This document shows positions 31,059 to 38,012 of a DNA stretch of 58,117 nucleotides, piece after piece. A program made the position numbers and the translations under genes. Every line of letters begins with the position of its first letter. The stretch's first letter is position 1. Source of the DNA: Dysgonamonadaceae bacterium. Lineage in GTDB: Bacteria > Bacteroidota > Bacteroidia > Bacteroidales > Dysgonomonadaceae. The notes below the pieces were generated by a model, which was not told the DNA's origin, searched no databases, and saw only the letters and a program-made list of their open reading frames with translations. The stretch covers positions 1-58,117 of the forward strand of contig JAISUH010000097.1 of the NCBI GenBank assembly GCA_031272205.1, written 5' to 3'.

Positions 31059-31304
31059 ATGAAAGATATCGTTATCACTTCGAAAATGATCAACCGCGAA
31101 ATGCGTATCTGGTTGATTTGCTTTTTGTTGGCGTTCTTGTTGAACGTCGTTGCCGTCTGTATTTACAAAACGTCGTGGGTGGAAATTTTTTCCCAAATCG
31201 GCTATGTGGTTGTCATTTCCATCGTCTTTTATGCGATACTCGCTTTTTTTCGTCTTGTCGCCTATGGGCTGAGTAAAGCATTGGGGATAAGGATGAAAAA
31301 ATAA
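31059..31304 (+). CDS. Small two-span membrane protein, unknown function
   Basis: The 81-residue protein starts three bases after the oxidoreductase stop. It has two hydrophobic segments (IWLICFLLAFLLNVVAVCIY and IGYVVVISIVFYAILAFF) and basic ends, giving a likely N-in/C-in hairpin in the inner membrane. I do not recognise the family. The tight spacing suggests it is translated together with the Gfo/Idh/MocA protein and may act with it. A TTG start two codons upstream, overlapping the previous stop, is possible but less likely. Confidence 0.7.
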   Translation: MKDIVITSKMINREMRIWLICFLLAFLLNVVAVCIYKTSWVEIFSQIGYVVVISIVFYAILAFFRLVAYGLSKALGIRMKK

Positions 31305-31375
31305 AAACCCGATCTCTTCCGCAGGCAACGTTTTGTTCGCCCACAGTGATGAAATCGGGTAAACCGGATGTGAAT

Positions 31376-31409
31376 CTTGTAGAGACGCGATTCACCGCGT
31401 CTCTACAAG
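31376..31409. repeat. Palindromic interspersed-type repeat between convergent genes
   Basis: CTTGTAGAGACGCG and CGCGTCTCTACAAG form a perfect 14-pair inverted repeat with the loop ATTCAC. The word GTAGAGACGCG...CGCGTCTCTAC is familiar as an interspersed palindrome in several bacterial phyla. Its placement between convergent genes could also let it act as a bidirectional terminator, but neither side has a T-run. Confidence 0.7.
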
Positions 31410-31415
31410 AACGGC

Positions 31416-32714
31416 CTACTTCACATTAAACGCTACGCGCAAATCCTCAATTTCTTTGTCGCCCATTGGGCACAACTCTCCAATGGCCGAGGCCATAACC
31501 AATGAGTTGGCCGAAAATTCGGCGACCTCCAAATAATCGAAGGTGTTCAACAGTTTATCGCCCGTTACGAAAACAGAATCGTTCTCCACGAGGACAACGC
31601 GGTTATGGTTGAACAGGGCTGCGGCCTGATCGATATCTTCGTGAATCAACCCGAAGGGAATTGAGGGGGCGTCCTGCAAGAAAATCCAGCTTTCGGGGAT
31701 GGTGCGGACGTCGAATTTTGTTCCGCTGACGGCGTGCGCCATCAGATTGACCGACTGGGTGCAGATGATGGAGTTGATGTGCGGGTTGAGTTGGTAAATC
31801 CGCTGGTGCAACGCCACCGAACGGCTCGGCGTTTTTCCGGCTTCGGACATTCCGTTTTTGATCTGCACAATATCGCTGGGCATAATGTCCCAGCGGGCTA
31901 CGTCGCGTGGAGTGATCAGGAAATCGTCTCCGCGCCAGCGCACCGATACGGTTCCATACGTAGAGATCATGAGCCCCTGATTACAGGCGCGGCGGATGAT
32001 ATTCACCATATCCGTGCGCAAAGCCCGTTCGTCCGACGGATGGGTGATATCCATGAAATACGAAATATTGTTCGGGATGTGGTGGATGTATTGCGATATT
32101 TGGTCGTCGGAAAGGTAGTTCACATTTCCCAGACGGCTCGCGTTCACAATCGTTCGGCAGCAAAACTCCAAGGTTTCGAAACGCTGGTAAGCGTCCATCA
32201 TATCGGTGCCGCCCAGCACCACTCCGTGGTTTTCCATAATGACGGCCTTGTATCGGGGATCCTGAAATACGCGGGCGATTTTCTTCCCCAGATCTTCGCT
32301 GCCCGGCGTCCCATAAGGGGCGAAGCCGATATCTCCGCAGATGCTGTGCGCCTGAGGTACGATTTTTGTATCGGGTACCTTGCGGGCGATGCTGAAAGCA
32401 ACCAATGCCGGCGGGTGTGCGTGGATGATTGAGGTCAGTTCGGGACGCGCCTCGTATATCGCTTTGTGAAACGGATATTCCGATGACGGTTTGTGCGGGC
32501 CGACGATGCTGCCGTCTTTTTTCACGCACATAATGTCTCTCGTTGTCAGATTCCCCTTATCTACTCCCGACGGGGTAATCCAGATATCTCCGTTATCGTC
32601 GCGGATGGAGATGTTTCCGCCGGAGGTGGTTGTCATGCCGCTCCGATAAATGCGCCCGATGATCACGTTGATTTGCTCAACCGGGTGCATTAAAGTTACG
32701 TCTAATTGTTTCAT
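31416..32714 (-). CDS. Tandem class II aldolase/adducin domain protein
   Basis: The 432-residue protein is two class II aldolase domains in a row. The first (residues about 8-215) has the usual TSGGNISIR and HAHPP zinc-binding stretch, and MENHGVVLGG supplies a further His. The second (about 235-425) keeps the fold (GTVSVRWRGDDFLITP) but has CTQSVNLMAH where the His pair should be, so it is probably catalytically dead or structural. Family members cleave or epimerise sugar phosphates such as fuculose or ribulose phosphates. The gene stands alone on the minus strand, 39 bases upstream of nothing related; the substrate cannot be named. Confidence 0.85.
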   Translation of the reverse strand: MKQLDVTLMHPVEQINVIIGRIYRSGMTTTSGGNISIRDDNGDIWITPSGVDKGNLTTRDIMCVKKDGSIVGPHKPSSEYPFHKAIYEARPELTSIIHAHPPALVAFSIARKVPDTKIVPQAHSICGDIGFAPYGTPGSEDLGKKIARVFQDPRYKAVIMENHGVVLGGTDMMDAYQRFETLEFCCRTIVNASRLGNVNYLSDDQISQYIHHIPNNISYFMDITHPSDERALRTDMVNIIRRACNQGLMISTYGTVSVRWRGDDFLITPRDVARWDIMPSDIVQIKNGMSEAGKTPSRSVALHQRIYQLNPHINSIICTQSVNLMAHAVSGTKFDVRTIPESWIFLQDAPSIPFGLIHEDIDQAAALFNHNRVVLVENDSVFVTGDKLLNTFDYLEVAEFSANSLVMASAIGELCPMGDKEIEDLRVAFNVK

Positions 32715-32753
32715 TTTAAATTAGTTGTATATTTTAAGTGATCGATAAATGGT

Positions 32754-33281
32754 TTATGTTGGGTCCTCTTCTTTGAACCAGCTCGAATACATCAGGTAGT
32801 TGCGGGCAATCTTCTGGTTGATTTCTTTCGATTGCTCCGGATCGACTTTTTTGACGAACTTGGCGGGCGTTCCGGCATAGATGCTTCCGGGTTCCACATT
32901 CGTCCCGCTGAGCACCACTGCCCCGGCCGCCACGATTGCGCCCTCGCCGATGACGGCGTGGTCGAGCACCACGGCGCCCATGCCGATAAGGGCGCCTTTC
33001 TCTATTTTTGCGCCGTGGATGACAACGTTATGTCCGATGCTTACGTCGTCTTCGATTTCGACGACCGATTTTTGGTAGAGCGTGTGTAAAACCGTACCGT
33101 CCTGAATGTTTACGCGCTTGCCGATGCGGATGGAATTGACGTCGCCGCGCAGGACGGTGTTGAACCACACGCTGCAATCGTCGCCGATAATCACATCGCC
33201 GATAAGGGTGGCGTTATCGGCCAAAAACACGTTTTCCCCGATTTTCGGGCTGAAACCCCGAACCGATTTAATCAGCGCCAT
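32754..33281 (-). CDS. Gamma-carbonic anhydrase-like hexapeptide protein
   Basis: The 175-residue protein is built of left-handed beta-helix hexapeptide repeats (ATLIGDVIIGDDCSVW, AKIEKGALIGMGAVVL, AVIGEGAIVAAGAVVL) and a C-terminal helix. The three His that bind metal in the Cam/YrdA/PaaY group are visible in VLHT and GHNVVIHG. Members form trimers with zinc or iron between subunits; carbonic anhydrase activity is proven only for some, so the function is open. It follows the aminopeptidase gene by four bases and is clearly co-transcribed with it. Confidence 0.88.
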   Translation of the reverse strand: MALIKSVRGFSPKIGENVFLADNATLIGDVIIGDDCSVWFNTVLRGDVNSIRIGKRVNIQDGTVLHTLYQKSVVEIEDDVSIGHNVVIHGAKIEKGALIGMGAVVLDHAVIGEGAIVAAGAVVLSGTNVEPGSIYAGTPAKFVKKVDPEQSKEINQKIARNYLMYSSWFKEEDPT

Positions 33282-33285
33282 ACCA

Positions 33286-35079
33286 TCAGATGGGTTTCGT
33301 TTTTTTCTTCAACCATGCCTTTTCGTCTTTCGAAAGGTATTTTTTCAGCTTGTTATAGACCATTTTGTGGTAGTTGTTGAACCAGTCGATCTCTTTTTTC
33401 GTCAGCAGTTTCTTCACAACAGGCTTGGTATCGATGGGGCAAAGCGTGATGGTCTCGAAACAGTAAAACGTACCGAAATCTTTCGTCTTCTTGTATTCCT
33501 GCGTAACAACGAGGTTCTCGGTGCGGATGCCGTATTCGTTGGCGCGGTAAATGCCCGGTTCGTTGGATGTTACCATTCCGGGTTGCAGTGTTGTTGGGTT
33601 TTCTTCCAAGCGGATATTTTGCGGCCCTTCGTGCACGTTGAGGAAGTGGCCGATGCCGTGTCCCGTGCCGTGCCAATAGGTCTCGCAGTTATCCCAGAGC
33701 GCTTTCCGCGCCAGAACGTCGAGTTGTGAGCCGCGTGTTTCTTCGGGGAAGATGGCGGAGCCGAGGGCAATATGTCCTTTCAGGACGTTCGTATAATCGA
33801 TTTTCATCTGTTTGCTCAGTTCGCCTGCGGCGAGCGTGCGGGTGATGTCGGTGGTGCCGTCCTTGAATTGTGCGCCCGAATCGATCAGGAGCAAGCCTTT
33901 GGGCTCTATTTTCACCGAGGTTTCCGGCGATGCGTGGTAGTGAACGATAGCGCCGTTCGCGGCGTACCCGCAAATCGTGGCGAAACTCTCGCCCACGTAC
34001 AGCGCTTGTTGCGAGCGGTATTCCCGCAGCTTTTCTTCTACCAAGGTCTCGGTTACGATGCCTTCGGCAATGGCTTTTTCCAACCACATATAGAATTTAA
34101 CCAAAGCCACGCCGTCTTTAACCATTGCGTTGCGGAATCCTGCAAGTTCGGTCTCGTTTTTGACGCTCTTCATCACATCGACGGGCGACAACGCCGCGTT
34201 CACAATCTTGCACGTCGCAGGGATGGTCTGCCGCAGTTTGTAGTTGATTTTGCTCCCGGTTACGCAAATTTTTGTTCCGGCAGGAAGTTTCGACACGTAG
34301 TCGAAAACCGAATCGTAAGGCGCTATGACAACGCCTTGCGATCCGAGCGTGATCACCGTCGCTTCATCCAACTTGTCGGGATCGACAAAAAGCACGTTTT
34401 CTTTCTTCGAAACATAGCCGTAAGCCACCGCTACGGGGTTGTAATCGACGTCGTTGCCGCGCATATTGAACGTCCAGGCCACAGCGTCGAGCGTTACGAC
34501 AAGGATGCCGTCGGCGCCTTTTTGAACGAGTTCGGCGGTGATGCGCTCGATTTTATGTTTCGTGGATTCGCCCGTGATATCGTCCGGCAAAAGGAATACC
34601 TTGTTTTTGGGGATCTCCGGACGGTCTTTCCAGATTGTTGCAAAGGGGTCGAACGAGGTTTCCAATCCGATGTTTTTCGATTGCAGCCTGCCGAGCAATA
34701 AAGCCGCGTCGGAAGCGGCGTAAACCAAACCGTCGATGCCTACGGTTCCGCCTTCGCCCACTTGTTCGATGATCCACGAGATCATATCGGGCGTTTCGGC
34801 CTGTCCCATCTTAAACAGCTCAAAACCGGTGCCTTCCAATTCGTTTGCGGCCTGCAAAAAATAGCGAGAGTCCGTCCAAACGCCGGCTTTGTTTTTCGTT
34901 ACCACAGCCGTGCCGGCCGAGCCGGTAAAGCCGCTGATCCATTTGCGCGATTCCCATATTTTGGGGGGATATTCACTCAGGTGCGCGTCGGTACTTGGTA
35001 CCACAAAGGCGTCCAATTTCTTATCTGCCATAAATTTCCGCAGCGACGAAAGGCGTTCGGGAATTTGATTTGTTTTCAT
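33286..35079 (-). CDS. pepP: Xaa-Pro aminopeptidase, M24B family
   Basis: The 597-residue protein has two creatinase-type N-terminal domains (starting RLSSLRKFMADKKLDAFVV) and the pita-bread catalytic domain. Metal ligands are Asp400 and Asp411 in IDSGAQFKDGTTDIT, a His in HGTGHGIGHFLNVHEGP, a Glu in SNEPGIY and a Glu in RTENLVV. The length fits the long, eukaryote-like aminopeptidase P group common in Bacteroidota, which removes N-terminal residues before proline. No signal peptide, so cytoplasmic. It starts an operon with the hexapeptide protein and is divergent from folB. Confidence 0.93.
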   Translation of the reverse strand: MKTNQIPERLSSLRKFMADKKLDAFVVPSTDAHLSEYPPKIWESRKWISGFTGSAGTAVVTKNKAGVWTDSRYFLQAANELEGTGFELFKMGQAETPDMISWIIEQVGEGGTVGIDGLVYAASDAALLLGRLQSKNIGLETSFDPFATIWKDRPEIPKNKVFLLPDDITGESTKHKIERITAELVQKGADGILVVTLDAVAWTFNMRGNDVDYNPVAVAYGYVSKKENVLFVDPDKLDEATVITLGSQGVVIAPYDSVFDYVSKLPAGTKICVTGSKINYKLRQTIPATCKIVNAALSPVDVMKSVKNETELAGFRNAMVKDGVALVKFYMWLEKAIAEGIVTETLVEEKLREYRSQQALYVGESFATICGYAANGAIVHYHASPETSVKIEPKGLLLIDSGAQFKDGTTDITRTLAAGELSKQMKIDYTNVLKGHIALGSAIFPEETRGSQLDVLARKALWDNCETYWHGTGHGIGHFLNVHEGPQNIRLEENPTTLQPGMVTSNEPGIYRANEYGIRTENLVVTQEYKKTKDFGTFYCFETITLCPIDTKPVVKKLLTKKEIDWFNNYHKMVYNKLKKYLSKDEKAWLKKKTKPI

Positions 35080-35113
35080 TATCGCAATTTTTTATTGTAT
35101 TTTTGTTGATTGA

Positions 35114-35149
35114 GAGAACAAAAATAGCAAAATGTTCTCACATAAGAAC
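35114..35149. promoter_or_regulatory. Operator-like inverted repeat between pepP and folB
   Basis: GAGAACA (35114-35120) and TGTTCTC (35133-35139) form an inverted repeat with a 12-base spacer, and a further AGAAC follows at 35145-35149. The minus-strand -7 element TATTTTTG (35119-35126) of pepP lies inside it, so a bound protein would block pepP transcription. Confidence 0.4.
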
Positions 35150-35171
35150 GAATAAAAACGAGAATAAATCA

Positions 35172-35525
35172 ATGAAAGTGAACATTGAACTGAAAAACAT
35201 GCGTTTTTTTGCGCATCACGGCGTTTCGGAACAGGAAGCGACGGTCGGGAACGATTTTTTAGTGTCAGTCCGTTTCTCCGGCAATTTTACAAAGGCCTGC
35301 GAATCTGATAATGTGGAAGATACGGTCAGCTATGCCGAAGTCTGTGATTTGGTAAGAACGGAAATGGCGCGACCGTCGAAACTCATCGAACATGTCGCAT
35401 ACCGTATTTTGCGAACCTTGAAGGACTGCTTCCCGCAAATCGAAGGGATTGAGGTGCAGGTGGCCAAAGTTCACCCTCCCGTGTCGGGGCAGATGGATTA
35501 CGCCGCCGTAACCGTCACGGAATAA
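35172..35525 (+). CDS. folB: Dihydroneopterin aldolase
   Basis: The 117-residue protein shows the FolB pattern: FFAHHGVSEQEATVGNDFLV with the conserved Glu, then VEDTVSYAEVCDLV and the catalytic Lys region in EVQVAKVHPPVSG. It converts dihydroneopterin to 6-hydroxymethyldihydropterin in folate synthesis. The start at 35172 gives the usual N-terminus; longer in-frame starts up to 35070 run through the divergent promoter region. A TATTTTTG -7-like element at 35098-35105 could drive it. Monocistronic here. Confidence 0.93.
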   Translation: MKVNIELKNMRFFAHHGVSEQEATVGNDFLVSVRFSGNFTKACESDNVEDTVSYAEVCDLVRTEMARPSKLIEHVAYRILRTLKDCFPQIEGIEVQVAKVHPPVSGQMDYAAVTVTE

Positions 35526-35551
35526 ATCGGCAATGATAAGCGTTAATGCGC

Positions 35552-37318
35552 TTATTGTAAATTGCTTGCATTTGGCAAAGACAGGCTGCGCAAAAAAGAT
35601 TCGAGACTTTCGCCCTTAGTCAGTTTGAGTTTCTTTTTGAGCTTCTTTTTGTAAGTCCAAAAGGTGTTTTCGCTGATGCAGAGGAGTTCCATAATCTCCT
35701 TACTGCCCATCCCCATCATCAGGTAGGCGCAATAGCGCAGGTTGAGCGGAGTGAGCACTTCCGGGGCGACTTTCTCCTGCAGTTTTTGGAACAGTTCGGG
35801 ATTGGTATCGATAAATATTTTTGAACTTTCGTCGAGATTTTTGCCGATCATCTCTCCTTTCTTCAGGATTTTCGCCAAGTTTTTTATATTGCCGTTTTCC
35901 TTTATCTGTTGCTTGATGTTTTCCAACAGCTTGTTTTTGTATTCGATACTCAGGTTCGCCGAGATCAGCTGTTTCTCCGACAACAGTTTCTCGTATTGAA
36001 GCTGCCTGTTTTCCAACAACAGGTTTTCTTTTTGCGTTCTTTTGCTTTTGCTCCTAAAATAAAAGGTGGCCGTTATAAAAAAGATAATGAGGCTAAAAAT
36101 AATAAACAGCTGGATGGTTATTCTTTTTTGATGATCAATCTCCAACTCTTTCTTTCTCAGCTTGTACTTCGTTTCGATGACCAATTGCTGTTCCGATAGT
36201 CTTGCGTTGTCGGTCTTCTGGAGGTAATACAACACTTGCTCCAGCGCGTCGCCATACAGGTCGATCCGGTCGATTTTTTTGTAGAGAACCGATAGCACGT
36301 AATAGTCGTCCTTCAACAGCCGCATATCGTTTTTTTCGGTATCGTATCGAAGGATTTCCTGCACTTTATGAATGGCGGCATCGTAATTGCCTTTAAGGGA
36401 GAAGAGCAACATTTCCATATTCAATACGTCCCTTTCGGTGATAAAATCACTGACATTTTTTAATTTCTCTGCCGCTTTCTCCAACCGTTCCGTATCGATG
36501 ATGCCGGGATGGTCGATGCTCAGGCTGATGAGCGTGGTAAGGATCTGATTGTATCGCTGAAACGAAAGCATGTTGTTTTCCATAAAGTTCAGCAATTCGT
36601 TTGCCTGTGCGTTCACGTTTTCCATATCGGGATTGGAGGCGCTTAGTTTGGTCAGCAGGATAAAGTTCATCGACTGACAGATATAATCCTTGTCGCCCGA
36701 ATGATAGGCCGCTTCGGTAAAGTGTTTCAGACAGTCTTTGGTGTTTTCGCCGAGGTAGCCTTCCGAACGAACGGCGCGAGTGGTTAGCCCCAGATATACG
36801 TCGGCGATGACCCTCCACGATTTGGGGTCGTTTTTGGGCAGTTTTTCGGCAAGGTGCAGGGCGGAGTAATGATCTTTGAAATCGTAATCATCGTCGAGCA
36901 TGAATTTTGCCGAGGCAATATAATCGTAGGCCAAGGCCTTCGCCATCCGGTTGCCGGTCGCGGAAATCAGACCGTAAAGATTTTCGATGATCGCGTAGCT
37001 GCGGTTGATGTTTCGTGCGGCGGCGCAACTCATCAGTTCCTGCGTCAGAACATAAATTTGGTATTTGTTGTCGCGCTGTCCCTGAGCCAAGGTTTTGGCC
37101 TCAATTAAGTATTTTTCGGCCGAGAGGCTGTCGCCCAAACGACAGTATTTCCGCGCTAACCGCGCCATAGGATCAATCTTTTGTTCGACGGGAATATCGG
37201 AATTTACCCGCCTGAGCAGCGAGTCGATATCGTATTCTTCACGGAATTGCGCCGTGGCGGATGTTGTGATGCCGGTAAGCAATGTGAGCAGGAAAAAATT
37301 TTTAGCGGACACTTTCAT
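35552..37318 (-). CDS. Membrane-spanning TPR regulator with LuxR-type HTH
   Basis: The 588-residue protein has a signal peptide (FFLLTLLTGITTSATA), a long alpha-helical TPR-like region to about residue 395, one membrane span (IQLFIIFSLIIFFITATFYF, about 398-420), a coiled coil (LLLENRQLQYEKLLSEKQ) and a C-terminal LuxR/GerE-type helix-turn-helix (LNLRYCAYLMMGMGSKEI, SENTFWTYKKKLKKKL). The sensor part should lie in the periplasm and the DNA-binding part in the cytoplasm, making it a one-component membrane regulator. It is divergent from the small peptide and fimbrillin-like genes, across a 380-base region with paired repeats, which suggests it controls them. A longer in-frame start at 37402 would mask the signal peptide. 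Confidence 0.85.
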   Translation of the reverse strand: MKVSAKNFFLLTLLTGITTSATAQFREEYDIDSLLRRVNSDIPVEQKIDPMARLARKYCRLGDSLSAEKYLIEAKTLAQGQRDNKYQIYVLTQELMSCAAARNINRSYAIIENLYGLISATGNRMAKALAYDYIASAKFMLDDDYDFKDHYSALHLAEKLPKNDPKSWRVIADVYLGLTTRAVRSEGYLGENTKDCLKHFTEAAYHSGDKDYICQSMNFILLTKLSASNPDMENVNAQANELLNFMENNMLSFQRYNQILTTLISLSIDHPGIIDTERLEKAAEKLKNVSDFITERDVLNMEMLLFSLKGNYDAAIHKVQEILRYDTEKNDMRLLKDDYYVLSVLYKKIDRIDLYGDALEQVLYYLQKTDNARLSEQQLVIETKYKLRKKELEIDHQKRITIQLFIIFSLIIFFITATFYFRSKSKRTQKENLLLENRQLQYEKLLSEKQLISANLSIEYKNKLLENIKQQIKENGNIKNLAKILKKGEMIGKNLDESSKIFIDTNPELFQKLQEKVAPEVLTPLNLRYCAYLMMGMGSKEIMELLCISENTFWTYKKKLKKKLKLTKGESLESFLRSLSLPNASNLQ

Positions 37319-37399
37319 AATGTATGGGCTGTTATGATGTTGTTTGGCTATTAATGAGTGTTTTTTTAAGAATACATTAAAGTTTATTATTATATGTCC

Positions 37400-37407
37400 C
37401 AAAGATA
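37400..37407 (-). promoter_or_regulatory. -7 element of the TPR/LuxR regulator gene
   Basis: TATCTTTG on the minus strand is a perfect -7 match. It lies 82 bases upstream of the chosen start at 37318 and falls inside the longer in-frame extension, supporting the shorter protein. No clear -33 element, which suggests activation by another factor or weak expression. Confidence 0.55.
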
Positions 37408-37500
37408 CACAATATTTTTATAAATGATACCCTTGAAATATCATATTTTTTAACTATGCTTGATTAATATAATGTATATCAATCAATTATATAGCAGGTA

Positions 37501-37564
37501 ATCCCAAAAAAATACCCATAAATTTTAAAAAAATAATTTTCATATCCCAATTTTATACCCATAA
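37501..37564 (+). promoter_or_regulatory. Two direct repeats, probable activator binding sites
   Basis: ATCCCAA-AAAAA-TACCCATAA (37501-37521) and ATCCCAA-TTTTA-TACCCATAA (37544-37564) agree at all 16 defined positions with the same 5-base spacer, and start 43 bases apart (about four helical turns). The second copy ends four bases before the -33 element at 37569. This is the layout of activator sites. Confidence 0.65.
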
Positions 37565-37568
37565 GAAA

Positions 37569-37600
37569 TTTGGATGTTGCATTTATTACATCGATTTTTG
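37569..37600 (+). promoter_or_regulatory. Promoter of the small peptide / fimbrillin-like genes
   Basis: TTTG at 37569-37572, a 20-base spacer and GATTTTTG at 37593-37600, one mismatch from TAnnTTTG. The weak -7 fits a promoter that needs the repeats upstream. Confidence 0.55.
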
Positions 37601-37698
37601 CCGTCGAAAATGGATCACTTTCTGCCGTCAGCAAGAAACTAAAATAGTGAAGTATATTAAATTAACAAAGCAAATTAACATCAAAAATTGGAGACTAT

Positions 37699-37911
37699 AT
37701 GAACAGAGCAAAGAAGAAAAAAAAGGAAACAGTACCCGCCGGTCGGCTGTCCTACACACCAACCGCCATCGGGGTAAACTACATTGAATTGGAAGGCAAC
37801 CTGATGGGGACGGCTTCGATAAAACTGAATTCCACTGTGCAGCAGGAAGCATGGGAAGACGGAGGCGACATCAGCAGCGATGTCTATATAGGTACATATC
37901 CATGGCATTAG
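37699..37911 (+). CDS. Small conserved-looking peptide gene, unknown function
   Basis: The 70-residue product has a Lys-rich start (NRAKKKKKE), a middle YTPTAIGVNYIELEGNLM and an acidic, Trp-containing tail (AWEDGGDISSDVY, then PWH). It has no signal peptide or membrane span. A GGAG Shine-Dalgarno lies 7 bases upstream, unusual for this genome and supporting translation. The layout (basic head, V-x-x-ELEG core, Gly/Asp tail) resembles short peptides often seen beside fimbrillin-type genes in Bacteroidales, whose role is not known to me. It lies between the putative activator sites and the lipoprotein gene, 101 bases from the latter. It could be a peptide signal, a secreted factor or a leader peptide; none is proven. 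Confidence 0.65.
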   Translation: MNRAKKKKKETVPAGRLSYTPTAIGVNYIELEGNLMGTASIKLNSTVQQEAWEDGGDISSDVYIGTYPWH

Positions 37912-38012
37912 TCGGCAAGCGATGCGTAAAGGATTGAAGCCCGCAACAGCTTGGCTCAACAAATCTCAATGAATCAACAATAAAAAAACAACAAACCAAA
38001 ATACAAAAAATT

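Larger units (their letters stand above)
37319..37698. other. AT-rich divergent regulatory region
   Basis: These 380 bases hold no gene on either strand. They contain the minus-strand -7 element of the TPR/LuxR gene (37400-37407), an inverted pair TTGATT/AATCAA (37460-37465, 37481-37486), two copies of ATCCCAA-N5-TACCCATAA (37501-37521 and 37544-37564), a plus-strand promoter (37569-37600) and a direct repeat TGCCGTC (37599-37605, 37623-37629). Confidence 0.7.

Noticed and set aside
37394-37412. Third copy of the TCCCAA/TACCCA repeat near 37398
   Set aside because: The spacing and right half do not match; the sequence is explained by the TATCTTTG box of the divergent regulator gene.
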